A DNA stretch of 64,000 nucleotides from Panicum virgatum (Eukaryota > Streptophyta > Magnoliopsida > Poales > Poaceae): contig NC_053148.1 of the NCBI RefSeq assembly GCF_016808335.1, positions 49,926,930 to 49,990,929 on the forward strand, read 5' to 3'. This document shows, piece by piece, positions 35,477 to 47,742 of this stretch. The notes beneath the pieces are model-generated. The model saw only the letters and a list, made by a program, of their open reading frames with translations, was not told the origin of the DNA and did not search any database. Numbering within the stretch: position 1 is the first letter of the stretch; the number at the start of each line of letters is the position of its first letter. The position numbers and the translations under genes were made by a program.

Positions 35477-37326
35477 TTAGGCTCTTGCATCCAGCAAGAA
35501 TGTGGCAGGTTCTGATTTTGCAGCACAGCCATACCTAAATGTGCTGTACTTTCTATGGACCGCAGTAAGTTTTCCATGAGCTGCTCTTTGGTGCAGTTCA
35601 ACCATCATCCTAGAGCAATCCCTGCAGCATAAATGGACCATGTAATTATAAGCATATATGAAATGGTATGCCTTTTGGAATATAAAGAGTAGAGAGGTAA
35701 TAACTACATTAGTTGTTCTTCTGAATATTTTGTGTGCAGCTCACAGCATTTATTCCAGGATTTGAACCCATTTATCGTGCATTGAGCTGTGTAGATGGCA
35801 GAAGCTGCTAGCATCGATGGGCAGAACTTGAGCATCTCGTATTCAACAAGGCTAAGCTCGATCATGAAGAATGATAGGAGCTCGAGCTGTCCAGTAATAT
35901 ATAATTTTTTTTTTGTCAGAGTGCATGTACTTATACAGCAAAGATATAGCTTATTACATGATCCATCTACGACAAACAAAAGTATGTACCGGTATCTTAC
36001 CTTCTTTTCTGCTTGTGCTGCCTTTAAGAACCTTCTCATAAAACAGTATGGAGTCGGCACCGACATATTGAACTTAAGTGTGTTCACTATCCTTCTCTCC
36101 TGCAGACATGTCAATGTCATTTCTCTGTTTTTTTTTTTGCACTGAAAATGAAGATGCAAAGCATTTTTACCATTTCAAGAATATCAGCCCTTGTGTAGGC
36201 ACGATCGCAGATTAAGATAAGATCTTCCACCACTGGTACGCTCACCTCTTCATACTTGCACGCAAGCAACATAGCAGTTACACCAACTAGCTGAAGCTTC
36301 TTCCGCACCACATTTTCAAGTGCCAAAAATCTATCTATGATGTTCACATTGAGGAAAAGGGTCTCTTCTAACAGCTCCAATTTGTAGTGTACCTGCATAT
36401 CAATAACAGAAAACAAAAGGCATTAAATGTTAAGGTTTTACAGAGTATATGCATAATACTAAACTGAATGCTTGCCAGTTTGCTTAAAATTATCACCTCT
36501 ATCAGCCAGTCAATTAGTATGCGACGCATATTCTCATTTATATCAGTTTGGCTTGACATGTAATTTGTAGGGGTACAGCTTGAACCCTATGTATACAGAA
36601 TGTTGGAATGAGATCGCACATGGTAACAACAGGGTAATTGCAAATAACTTCACTTCCGGATTCTACCTCGGTTCTTCTGTAAAATCTGTAAATTTCATCA
36701 ACATATTCAACCACAGCCAGGGAATTTCCTACATCGCAACTGTCAATATCAGGTGCTGCCTCCTCAATATCTTCCATCTCTATCTCTTTCAGTTTGCAGC
36801 TCATCTGAAATGACTTGTATTAGTAATAATTTTCAAATCAACAATCTTTTATGCTTACAAAAGGCAAAAGAGTGAACTAGGAATATGTGATGGTTGATTT
36901 ACCGCCTCATTCATCTCAGACAGCATAGGCTGGGGGATGTCATCATCAGCCATCTTGGTGCTTTCCATATCTGCACATGTGTGAAATGCTGCATCTGTGT
37001 TGCGTTTCTGCCTCGTGACTGGACGATGTCCGACAAAACCAGCTTGATCCTTGGCATTTACAGCAGCAATTGGTTTCCTGAAGCATGGAAAGGAATGTAG
37101 TTGAGCAATTAGAGGTTCATGCAAGCTAAGAGTCAAATTTTGGGCGCAGCTCGGAGGCTTACTCTGAGAGACCCCTCTTGCTAACAGCCAAGTGCTGGTG
37201 AGGGCCTCCAATGATGTTATTGATGTCGCTCAGGGCCCTCCGGTTGGTGTTGGCCATCTCTGGCCCAAACTTGACGCCCTCCATGGCAGCACCTTGGTGG
37301 TAGTTTTCAGATCTCAGATTCTCCAT
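35477..37326 (-). CDS. CYCB2-2: Mitotic cyclin, B2 type
   Basis: Eight exons: 37326-37163, 37077-36903, 36804-36667, 36586-36497, 36392-36171, 36099-36001, 35886-35708, 35621-35477. They total 1212 bp in frame, 403 residues. The N-terminus has a destruction box RRALSDINN (residues 29-37, RxxLxxIxN) for APC/C-driven degradation. The cyclin box includes [36 protein letters not shown] and [16 protein letters not shown]. The C-terminal cyclin fold ends with [20 protein letters not shown]. The short exon 7 donor (AAT|GTAGTT) joins EEQLM to [10 protein letters not shown]2 cyclins activate CDKs at G2/M. The sequence reads closest to rice CYCB2-2, which from memory also neighbours SBEI. Confidence 0.96.
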
Positions 37327-38955
37327 CGCTGGGGAACTACTGCAGCAAGAAAGTCAAACCGAATTGTGCATCAGAATCGAAGCATCAAGGACCATCTTTG
37401 TTGTCATGAGTCGTGACCCGAAAACATCCAAGAGGCACACGGATCTGCAAAAGGCGATGCCTTTTGGTTTGAATATCTCGTTACACTCCATCGTACGTCA
37501 GAAACAACGACGCGAATTTGGCAGGTAGCCAGGTCAAGAAATACATTAAAACGTCGAGAATTCCATATCAGGGAGTAAAAAAAGATCCTGATGGTAAGCT
37601 ACTGATATGGTTCAGTAGCTGGAGAGAAGCAAGCAATCCCCGCTCAGAGAAAGAGCAAAATAAAGAACTTTGAGAAATTCGTGGCTAGAGCTTGCTTTCC
37701 GAAAACAGCAGGCCAATTTCTTGGCGTTCTTTGACGGAATTCAAAGAGCGGAGAAGATCCAGGGGAAACGCCGGGGCGAGGATCCCATCACGAGTAGATC
37801 CGCTGCGCTCCCAACAGGCACCACGGATTGAGAAGAATCCTAGCTACGAGTCGTGATGTAATCGTTTATTTTCAGCTTATATTCTCCCTGAATTACTCCA
37901 TCTAACCGGAGATCCAAGGGAGAACGTAGCTCAAGAACCCAAACCCAACGCAAGACAAGCCTATGAAACGATTGGAACGTATGCCAATATCTTTGCCAAT
38001 GGCGGACGGAGGAGAAAGAGAAATCGCCTCACGGACCTTAGCATTCGTCGTTGCGGAGCGGGAGACGAGAAGACTAGCTTGACCTCTCCCTCCGGGTTGT
38101 GGACTTGTGGCGATGGGGAGGAGGAGCGGAGGAGAGAGACGAGACACGGGAGAGATAAAATAGGGGGAGAAGAGAAGAGGGTGTGGCCGACCCCAAAAGG
38201 GAAAGGGGTGGCCCGACCTGTTTAAACGCAACGGTCGTGCGACCTCCACCGCCGGATGGGATCTGGACGGCGTCCGAGCTGTGGGGCGGACTCAACAGCT
38301 ATGGCCACCCAACGCAATCCAACCCGGGCATGTGCTTGCCCTTTCAAAATAAAGACACTTATTGCAAGTCTTGATGAGCCAGCAAGGACTTCAAGACCTG
38401 ATTAGGGATAGATCAGTCTGAGGCAGTCAGCTTTGAGTATCCATCCATCTAGTAGGTTTAGTCAGCTCCGGGGAACTTTTAAGATCTAGGTATGTTTGGC
38501 ATGGCTCAAAACAAGCTTGATAATTGTTTTTAAAGTTATTTAACCGATTTTGAATAGTTGAGAGCTAGAATATTCAGTTTTGTAGTTCAAAAAGTGAAGT
38601 ATTCCACCTTAAGAGTTTAGAGGGTTATCTAGACTTTTTCCATGCTGATGCTGACAATCGTATCAATGGGTGATCCCACCTAGGTGGCGGAGGTAGGCTA
38701 AGAAGAATAAGAGCATGAAGAGCGCGACGATGGTCCCAACGAAGAGGAGCGACGTGGTGAGGCTGAACTTGCCCCCTCCTCCGCCTTGGCGGTGAGAACA
38801 CGCTAGAGACGGTAGCTCGAGCGGCGAGTGCAAGGCGTATTGCGACGAGGCCGGGCGAGCAACGCCGAGCATGAGGACAAGCGCCCGGAGAAATGTGCGA
38901 CCGCGGTGCGGCTAGGTGGTGCCCAGCTAAGGGGCCGGTGGAAGAAGATGACAAG
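37327..38955. other. Cyclin upstream region and intergenic DNA
   Basis: This is leader/promoter DNA of the minus-strand cyclin gene up to about 38250, with CCTCC/GGAGG-rich parts, then intergenic sequence to the Gypsy element. About 38640-38880 holds a minus-strand frame with one strong membrane helix (SLLFVGTIVALFMLLFFLAYL). This could be the start of an ATL-type RING gene fragment, but no RING domain follows. Confidence 0.35.
38230..38234. promoter_or_regulatory. AACGG core, possible MSA element upstream of cyclin B2
   Basis: GCAACGGTC contains the AACGG core of mitosis-specific activator elements that three-repeat MYB factors bind in plant B-type cyclin promoters. It is about 900 bp above the ATG and a single core, so support is weak. 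Confidence 0.25.
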
Positions 38956-41900
38956 TGTTGGGTTCTTCGCTTCTTTACAACCCAAGCAAAATGCATACAC
39001 GAAGGTGGCACTAAGTAAAACAGCAAAATTTCGCCATCATGTAAACACATGTCGAGTACAGGTTGGTTGGGGGGTATTTATAACCCAAACCTTTGTTATA
39101 TAATTGTCACACCCTGAAATTTTTGAATTTCAGGATGTGATTAAAATTAAAAATAAAACAACAATTTTCTCAAAATTTTAAAATTTTCTCAACATTTATT
39201 TTTCTTCACAGAGAATTTAGTGTAAAAGAAAATAAATATTGGTTGTTTTTCAAATTAAATGATGTTGTTCTTCTGGTGATGCATTCATGTCACATGCATA
39301 GTGTTGTTGAGTGTGAAAACCTTTCAAAACGTGTTCTATCATCAAAAATTCTTCCCGAGAATTTTCCGGATTTTTCTGGATTCTTTTCCCATTTTCCCTA
39401 GAGCAAACTCTAATTTTTAGAGGCTCTTCCAAATCTTCTCATGAGCTCCAAATATTTTATTTGAGTTCGTTAGGTCCCAATATATTTCTAGGATTTTTCC
39501 TAGAATTTTCGGGCCATTTGGAATATTTTTCGGACTTTAAATATGAATTCTAGATTTTTCTAGAATTATTTTAATTTCGAAAATAATTAATTCCGAAATT
39601 TTAAATGGGCTAAGTCTATCAAAAGTGCATAAATCCCTAATGGACCTCAAGGGCCCATTCATGTGTTCCCTAATGGGCTAAAGGCACGTAAAGCCCATTA
39701 GCATGGGAGGGAGGTTTAGTACCACATTGCTAGTTGATGTGGGATGGCGAGATTTTTCTCTCTATATATTAAACCAATCTCTCATGGCAACTCCACACAA
39801 AAATATAGACTACCCGTAGGGAGGCTCCTTATTTGGGAATCCCTAAAATAATCTTTTCTCCAGAATCCCACCATCCTCCGCATCCGTGCATCTCCGGTGA
39901 AATCTGACACCACCCTAGTGCCCAGCTCGTCGTCCTCTTCGTCGTGGTGTCTTCCTTCTCGCGAGTCGTCGCTATTTCGCCGTCGACCCCGTGCCTTCTT
40001 CCTCGACTCCGACGATTTCCTTCTTCTCCGGTGAGCAACTTCCTCCGTCCTTTCTTCTCTCTCTTTCTCTTTTTCCTTGCTTTCAGCCCAGCCCATCTCC
40101 TTTCTTTTCCTTCTCCTTTCTCCTTTTTCCTCCCACGGCCCAAGACCCCCTCCCTGCCGGCCCGTTTTCCTTTTTCCCTTTCGGCCCAGCCCGCTCCGCG
40201 CTCTCCTCTCCAGCGCCGACTAACAGGTGGGCCCCGGCCATCAGGGCCGTCCCCTTCCTCGCGTCGGGCACGGACTCTCCCGAGTCCGAACGCCGCACGC
40301 GCCGCCGTTTCCGGGCGTGGCCCGCACGCCAAGGCACCCTAGGCCCCTATAAATAGCGGCTGCCCGCGCCCCTAGGACCTCCTTCACGAAGCCGCAGCCG
40401 CCGCCGCCCCAATCCCTAGTTTCGTGGCCGCCATTAGAGCTCGAGCTCGGAGCTCCGTGCCGCGACGCCGTTCCGCCGTCGCCCCGTCTCTTTTGTCTTG
40501 CCTAGGAGATTCACATCAAGGTCAGCGAGCTCGCCGTCTCCTTTGCTCCCTCCCTCTCGCCCTCCTTCACCCGGGACCGCTTGCCGGAGCTCTAGCTCCA
40601 CTGGCCGCCGCTGCGCGCCCGGTTCCGGCCGCCTAGGCCATCTCTTGAGCGCACCAACGATGTCGCGTGCTCGCGCGCAAGCTTCCTGTCCTAACCCGAG
40701 ATCGAATCGAGCCCCGAAGTGCCAAAACGGCAACTCCGGCGAGATTCCGGCCGTGCGCCGCCGCGCACGCTCGCCGCCGGCGTCTCCCACCACCACCCGC
40801 CGCTCCTTTTTCACTGGAGCTGTCCGATCTCGATCCGATGGATCGGATTAGATCCAAACCCAACCAAACCCAAACCGTTAGATCTAAAACCAGTGGCCCA
40901 GATCGGATTTGACCCGAGTCAACTGGGTCAATACCGGTCAACCATGCACGTTTTGCAAACGAGTCCCTCTTCTTTTTCAAAATTAACCCGCAGTCCATCT
41001 TAGTTCAAAAATAATTACGTACAAGCTCTTTTCTTTTTAGTTTAGCCCCTGTTCTTTTGTAAAATAGAACCCGTCGTCCCTGTGTTGTAGTTTAGCTTGC
41101 TAGCTCCTGCTATTAAGGTTTAATTATGTTTAGGTCCCTGGTTTCTTCAGATCTAACCCCTGGAAGCTCTGCTTCTTCACAAGTGAGCCCCTAGAACCTT
41201 ATTTTAGCCATAACTTCTTCGTTTTAACTCTGTTTTCATCGATTCTCGTGCTCACGTGATCCTTGCAACGTGTGCAATAGCTTTATAATCTTTTTTATCC
41301 TCTGTGAGCACACTTTGTTGTGTCTCACAAATCTTTTCTGTTAGCTCTTAACTCTATAGTTAATCGCGACTAGATCCCTGAAGCACCGTTTAGTCTATAG
41401 AATCGCCTTTTTAGTTCCGTTTTCCGCGTTTCTTGAGCCCTCGTAACCGTAGCAACAAGTCCTATTCTTTAGTATGTTTTTTAAAACCTTTCTTTTGTTA
41501 TGGTGTAATGTTCTTAGTTGTATCTTGTTGTTTGCTTTGTATGGTTGCTCGTTGATTGCTCCGAGTAGAAGGATCGCTGTTTGAAGATTGAAGATCAAGA
41601 GTTCCAAGTGAGCAAAAGCTGAAGAGCAGTAAGAGTAGCTTTTCGTTGGAGAAAGGCAAGTGACCCTAACCATACTTCTATCTATGCTTTATTTACAAGA
41701 GTACTATGATTTAATTGGAACATGGAGAACCACCCAAGAAAACCGTACAACCACAATACTAATGGGCTCTGGTCTTGGCTGAGTAATTAGATGAACTATA
41801 TGTTGTGTTGGGGTTGTTCCGCTTGGTGGTTATGAGTTTGTGTTGTGGAGCGGGTGAAGGAAGCTGTGTCTTCTGAGGGACCGCACGGCAGGGACCAACA

Positions 41901-42844
41901 CATACATATAGGGATTCTTTGTAAAGGCCTCGTAGCGTCCCTATGCAATCACACCTCGGAAGTGTGGTATTGTGCCTAGCTAGCACATTGCGTGGTTGGG
42001 TTCAAAGTTCTTCGGAACTTTTACGCGAATTGTGGTGAAAGTGTACAACCTCTGCAGAGTTGAAACTAACCGGTTAGCCGTGCTCACGGTCAAGAGCGGC
42101 TTGGACCCTCACATGATTAATAAACTTAAAGATGGATATAAATCACATTCTGGTTATTTCTTGTGGCCTTGCTGAGTACCAACCATAAGTGTACTCACCG
42201 TTGCTTACTGCTGCTCAGAAAGGAAAGTTGCTGTGAAGTATTTTGAAGATGTTGCTGAGTTCTAGGCGTACGCAACCCCCAGTCGATTGCCTGTGAAGGT
42301 TGGAGTCTCCGTTTCCGGGATAAGCTGTATAACTCTGATAGTCTTTTATTTGTTTTAGTTCTCTTTTTCGTGATATTGTTACTGATTATTCACTTATGAT
42401 GTCTATATGTATGAAACTTGATCCTGGCATACATATAGTTAAGCATTCGGTTTTCCTCTTAAAACCGGGTGTGACAATAATGACCTTAATGCCCCTACCT
42501 ACCCAGAATATTCTGGGCTGTAGGTCATTTTACAGGTTGGAATGTACAAGTTATCTACTCTATCCGATTCGTGCTCGGGACGCCATCCCGAAGGTCCTCT
42601 GCAACCTTCGGATCTGTGCCGGACCTTCGCGTGCCCTCTTGATTCTTTAAGAATCTCCGAACCTTCGGAGCTGCGTGGTGACTTCGGGCTTTGCGATCCT
42701 TCGGCTTCATCCGAAGACCTTCGGCCGCATTACTTGACCTTCGGTTGGTAGGTCAACCTCCGGGCACCGGCGTCTGCCAGTACCTTCGGATCCCGTCCTG
42801 CGATCTTGGGCAACCTTCGGTTCATGAGGTGATGATCCCCAACA
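38956..42844 (-). repeat. Left (3') LTR of the Gypsy element, split by a solo LTR
   Basis: The parts 38956-39104 and 42482-42844 together make 512 bp and match the right LTR from TGTTGGGTTCTTCGC to GATCCCCAACA. The insertion point is within the upstream part of the LTR on the plus-strand map. The LTR is studded with ACCTTCGG/CCGAAGGT motifs. Confidence 0.93.
39105..42476 (+). repeat. Nested solo LTR, 3.37 kb
   Basis: The block begins TGTCACACCC and ends GGGTGTGACA, perfect inverted ends, and is flanked by ATAAT on both sides (39100-39104, 42477-42481). There is no internal coding region, so it is a solo LTR left by recombination. A TATAAATA at 40349-40356 on the plus strand, followed by GC-rich leader-like DNA, suggests transcription to the right. 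Length and ends are compatible with Tekay/Del-type chromoviral LTRs, which is a recollection and not a comparison. Confidence 0.88.
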
Positions 42845-43045
42845 GTAGACCCTCGCGTGCGAGGGCCGACTCCGACGGGCCGAACCCTCGAATCATCTAT
42901 CACCTACAACCAAAAAATGTCTCCCTCCGTCGGAGGTTGGGACGAGCCGAAGGTAACTTTTGTGTACGTGTCGATTTTTAGTTGGGTGACGTTTGGTATC
43001 CTCCTCGATTTTACCGTTGCCGTTACTGTTCACTTTCACCCCCCC

Positions 43046-43052
43046 TATATAA
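43046..43052 (+). promoter_or_regulatory. TATA box for the antisense gene in the Gypsy element
   Basis: CCCCCTATATAAGG lies about 215 bp upstream of the ATG at 43264, on the strand opposite to gag-pol. It is a strong TATA context, followed by C/T-rich leader DNA. Confidence 0.5.
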
Positions 43053-43263
43053 GGTGGGGGGTGAGGCGTCGCTTTCACGCCTTCTGATTGTAGCGAAGCT
43101 CTACCGGATTTTTGAGCTTGCCACATGGAGTGCTGTGATTTGCAGGGAGCTTCGAGCTTTTTGCTTCAGCGACTTGGCTTTGTGATTTGCAAGTCGAGAA
43201 AGCTTCGCATTATCTGCACCGTTTGTAAGTTTTTTTTCATGGTTGTTATGTGTTCTCACAGGG

Positions 43264-46200
43264 ATGGCTCGTGTGAAGATCACAGCAAAAGAAATCTCCG
43301 AAGGTGCTAGCTCGCCTGAGGAGAAGGATCACCTTTCGGGGGACGAAGAGGATCTGTCTAACGTGGACGCGGATCCTTCAGAACTGATGAAGAAGGACAA
43401 GCCTGCCCCGACCCTCAGTTTCAGATCTTTGCTCATGTCCGCGGCTCTGATTGAGTCGTATGTTGAGTGAGGGTACTTTCCTGCGGGGGTTTGTCGTCCG
43501 CCCCAAGGTGAGGAGACGCTGGACCCTCAAGATGGGGAGTGTGTGGTGTTTCGCGACTTCTTTGTCGCTGGGCTTCGTTTTCCTCTTGACCCGAAGGTCC
43601 TAGAGATTCTTGCCCGATTTAAGGTGAAAATTCATCAGCTGACGCCAAATGTGTTTGTGATGCTTTCAAAATTCTTCTGGGCCGTGAAGTCTTTCAGGGG
43701 GCCTATTTCGGTCGACACTTTCTGTTGCCTGTATGAGCTCCACCCTCAGGGATGGAAGGTTAGATTCAAGGATGAAGATGATGCTTTCAGTGCTCAGAGT
43801 GGTTGCACGTTCGTGCCTCGAAGGTCGAACAGATCTCAGAAGATTGAGCGTTTGGAGCTTTCCTATTGCCTCGAAGGTCGAACAGATCTCAGAAGATCGA
43901 TGGGATGATGATTGGGCGCAGTTTTGGTTTTATGCCAAGGTGGCCTTTCCTGGTTATGAGGATCCGGCCGAGGTTTCTTATCCTCTGGCCTCGAAGGTAG
44001 AATTACTTGGGCACATTAGTCAGGCCGAGTTTCGGAGGTCTGCGGATGGATACAAAGATTGTCTTGACACGTTTTCGATAGTTGCTGCGTTGATAGGGGG
44101 AGGGACTTGATTGAGGAGTTTATCTACGCGAAGGTTTGGCCTTTGTCCGCTGGATGGGATCCTAGCTCTTTCGTGAGAGTTAAGGTCCGTGCATCGAAGG
44201 AAGCACTTCCGTTCCCAAAGTTGGAACTGATCAAGCCGCCTGGTCTGACTGACGAGGCTATTTTGGCGGAGGTTGAGCGCAGAGCGGAGGAGTTAGCTGG
44301 GCCGTATCTGTCGAAGGAGTACGACTCTCTTGTTGCTTGCGGTTTGGGGAATTGCCAGGTGAACCGGTCTTTAGTTGTGATGGGCGTGAAGTATACGGAT
44401 CGAGAGGAGCCCAAAAAGCCAGAAAGGAGGGGCAAAGGAGCTTCGAGTGAGGAGCCCGCCGCCAAGAAGAGAAAGATTTCTACTGCGGAAGCTGGCTCAT
44501 CAAAGGCTGCCCCGAAGGTTTTGGCGACTAAACCGCCTCGCCCTCCTCCGAAAGTTACATCGAAGAAAGGTAACCACTTCACCAGGCACCTTCGAGGGGT
44601 TTCTATTAGCGAGATGTGTTAGCGAGTCTTTTTTACGGGACCTAGAGGAGACTGTTAGTCTTTCTCCCCTTTGGGGTGAATCTATGGAGCTTTATCTTGA
44701 CCAGTTTGGGTCACTTCTTTCAGGCCCTGACAGTGTTGGTGACGTGGTGGTGAAGCTTAATCCGTCGAGCGGCGTAGGCCTGAGAAGTGTTAGCTTGCTA
44801 GACTTTGATGACGAGGGTGCTACCATAGACCCTATTGTGCTTGTTGGTGCAGCTGGTACTGGGCCAACTCCTGTGCCTGCGAAGGTTGCTGCTACGCCGG
44901 CTGCAACTTCCAGCGCGCAGGCTTTGGAGGCGTCCTGCAATTTTGGCGAGAAGACTGACGTTGCTGCTGATGCTGCCGCCGCCGCCGCTGCTGCTAAAAC
45001 CCGCGAAGGTTCTGCAAGGGTGGCAGCGGCGCTGATGGAAGACGACTCGCGTGAAGAAGGACAATTTTGCTTCAATGATCTAGGTGGGATTCTACTGCCC
45101 CACCCTGTTAATTTTCAAGGGCCTGATATTGACCCCTATCTTCCTTGGGTTCGTGAAGTAGATGTTGCCACTATGATGGCGACGCTAAACTACGAAATCG
45201 AGTTTGGGTCTGCGGAGGTAACTCTGCCTTCGCAGACCGCCTCGGGCGAGGAGGGGCAACAGCTGGAGAAGGAGGTCTTCGATGTTGAAGGTAACTCTTT
45301 TGTGTTGAAGACGTGTGCGCAGTAGATTGTTTAACATTCGTGCTTTTGCAGCTTTTCAGAAGGAACTAGAAGCTTATGGTACTGGTGATCTTGGCCGAGT
45401 GGTTGCGGCGATGAACGCGAAGGCTGTTGTAGCCGGCAAGGTTTTGCTCCGGAGAGCGAAAGCCAAGTCTGACAAGATGCTCGAAGGTTCCGCTGAGAGG
45501 ATGAAGCTAGTGGATGAAAACGAGCGATTAAAGAAGGAGATTGCCACGCTTCAGAATCTTGAAGACCTTCGGAAGAAGCAGAACGAGGAGCTGGAGGAAA
45601 AGGTTTGTCGCCAGGATATTGCCATTGCCGCAAAAAGAATTGGACTCGAGGGAGAGGACCATCGAAGGTCTGCATCAAGAAATTGTTAAGGGGGTTGACA
45701 ACTTGAAGAAGGCTGAAGGCCTTGCTGTGCAACTTTCGGCTGATTGTTCGAATAAGGAAAAGTTGATTGAGAAGCTACAAGAGGAGGCCCAAGAGAATAT
45801 GCAGCTATTGACCAATTCTACTGATGAGATTAATGAGAAAAGTGACGCCATCAACGAAGCTTACAAGGACGCTCTTGCGGCCTTCGGATCTGAGCCTGAG
45901 CCTTTGGCGAGGTCCGAAGGTCTGGGGGTTTCTGGTTTGCTGGATTGGATGCTCCAAGAGTTTGCTGTTCTTGGGAATATTCTGACGAACATTTCTGATA
46001 ATTCTGCTGTCGTATCATGCGAGAACGCTTTTGCGTTTATCGAGCATGAAGGTTTTCAAGACCTGAGCAAGATTGCCGATGCTGGGTATCAATTCCCCGA
46101 ATCTTCGGAATTGCATGCTTGTTTCGGCCGCATACAGGCTGTTAAAAAAGCTTTTTTGCGAAAGTTCTGGCTGTCTGCTGGGCGCCAAATTTTGCGGGAC

Positions 46201-46415
46201 ACAGCCCGCCAGCGCCTTGAAGAGGTTAGGGTGTTATCCTTCGGTTTTGCTTTCTTTGTTTGTTGATCATCTTCTAACTGCTTGTTTTGTAGTCCAAGCG
46301 AGCTCGTGAGGCCGCGAAGGGGATTGTCAGCGAGGGTGTGGAGCCTGGAGAACTCGCCGGGACGTCAGGTGAAGCTAGAGGTGATGACGAGGAGGAAGAT
46401 GACCCGAAGGTTTAG
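43264..46415 (+). pseudogene. Antisense gypsy-type ORF between pol and 3' LTR, spliced, broken
   Basis: The ATG at 43264 opens MARVKITAKEISEGASS..., followed by a globular part (FRDFFVAGLRFPLD, LTPNVFVMLSKFFWAV) that I recognise as the plant 'putative gypsy-type transposon' domain. After it come acidic and Ala-rich linkers and a long coiled coil (KLVDENERLKKEIATLQ, EEAQENMQLLTN). Two introns with GT/AG ends keep the frame: 45291-45351 (61 nt; FDVE joins AFQKELEAYG) and 46225-46292 (68 nt; QRLEE joins SKRAREAAKG), and the frame stops at 46415. A TGA after ALIESYVE and at least three frameshifts (near 43850-43900, 44450-44600 and 45630) disable it. Function unknown; Grande-type elements carry a comparable antisense gene. 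Confidence 0.7.
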
Positions 46416-46812
46416 GACTTTAGTTTTTATGAAGTGAACTTGCTATTTTGTGACGTGAATTCTGATGTAAGTATTCCCACCCTGGCCAAGCTGTTGTGCC
46501 GGCAGGTCAAACAATTTCTGTGGCGCCGCTTCGAGTTGGGCGCGATGGTGTTGTTGCGCTTTGGACGGATTGGGAGCATTTCAGCTTCGCTCACCCGGGC
46601 GCAAGTGTTGCCGAATTTTTGAACGCTAGTGGTGCTAGGAGTATATGAGCTGTGATGAACGATATATTTGTTGGGGGAGATACTATTGGCCTTATGATTG
46701 ATGTAAGCGGTTGCCGTGATTGTACTGTTGTCTGTCGTTTCTGCAATTTTCTGCAGTTGTTTTGAGCGTGGCGATTGTTTTTGGGCTTCGGTTGCCGGGC
46801 TTTCTGATTTTG

Positions 46813-47200
46813 AAAAAACGTCTCCCTTGATGGCTCATGATGGTTAAGGATGAGCGAATGTTCTGTAAGCTTGGTAATCGCATGCTTTAGTCAGCATGGG
46901 CAAATTGCTTTTGAGGAAAACATCTCCCCCACCTTGCACATGCTGATTAAGGCTGCGCGAAGGTTCTTGGGGTCTCAGGATTGTACGAGTGACCGCATGC
47001 TTTGGGCAGCATGGGCAAATTCTTTTTGAGAAAAACGTCTCCCCCACCTTGCACATGCTGATTAAGGCTGTGCGAAGGTTCTTGGGGTCTCAGGATTGTA
47101 CGAGTGACCGCATGCTTTGGGCAGCATGGGTAAATTCTTTTTGAGAAAAACATCTCCCCCACCTTGCACATGCTGATTAAGGCTGCGCGAAGGTTCTTTT
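46813..47200. repeat. 115-bp tandem repeat in the Gypsy element
   Basis: TCTCCCCCACCTTGCACATG recurs at 46923, 47038 and 47153, a period of exactly 115 bp. A more diverged copy precedes them. Each unit contains GCGAAGGTTCTTGGGGTCTC and GCATGCTTTGGGCAGCATGG. The array lies between the integrase end and the antisense gene. Confidence 0.9.
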
Positions 47201-47204
47201 TTTT

Positions 47205-47405
47205 TTTGAAGGTGTTGTGGCTTCGGCGCTGGGTCGACAGCTCCTTGCCTTTTAGTGCTTGTTGCACTTTTAGTTTTAGGGCGAAGGTGTTTTGGCTTCG
47301 ACCTTTGGTTTGAAGCCCATTACCTTTTATTGCTTGTTGCACTTTAGTTTTTAGGGCGAAGGTGTTTTGGCTTCGACCTTTGGTCGGCAGTCCCTTGCCC
47401 ATAGA
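47205..47405. repeat. 75-bp tandem repeat in the Gypsy element
   Basis: GAAGGTGTTxTGGCTTCG recurs at about 47208, 47283 and 47358 with a period of 75 bp, next to the 115-bp array. Each unit contains a CGAAGGT and a TTGCTTGTTGCAC segment. Confidence 0.85.
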
Positions 47406-47742
47406 AGTGTGAGTCTGGGCCTCTTGGATAAGTATGCTGGGCTCGAGAGGGAAGCGAGCTTAGCTAACTTAGTTTTTACAATTTTCATCGAGCGACGGTC
47501 GAAGTTTGCAGCTTTAATGCTGCTTCGAATGTCGGGAGTTTCGGAAATAGGGGAAAACATTTTCATTCATAGTGATGAAATTTATAAAGGGTCCGCCTCA
47601 TTAAAAACCTCACCTCCTGAATGGAGTCCCCTTTGTGAGGAAAAGAGTACGGCCCAAAGGTTTTAAAGCAAAGAAATGAAAAAAGTTCCTAACAATTTCG
47701 GAACTGCTTATAGATTCGCAGTCCGACTCCTTTTACATTTTG

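Noticed and set aside
38625..39050. An ATL-type RING-finger gene
   Set aside because: Only a membrane helix is visible; no RING cysteines follow and the frame ends early.
43225..43261. A 5' UTR intron of the antisense gene (GTAAGT...TCACAG)
   Set aside because: At 37 nt it is shorter than plant introns can normally be, despite good splice-site sequences.
46813..47405. A CRISPR-like array
   Set aside because: The units are contiguous tandem repeats without unique spacers, in a retrotransposon of a plant.
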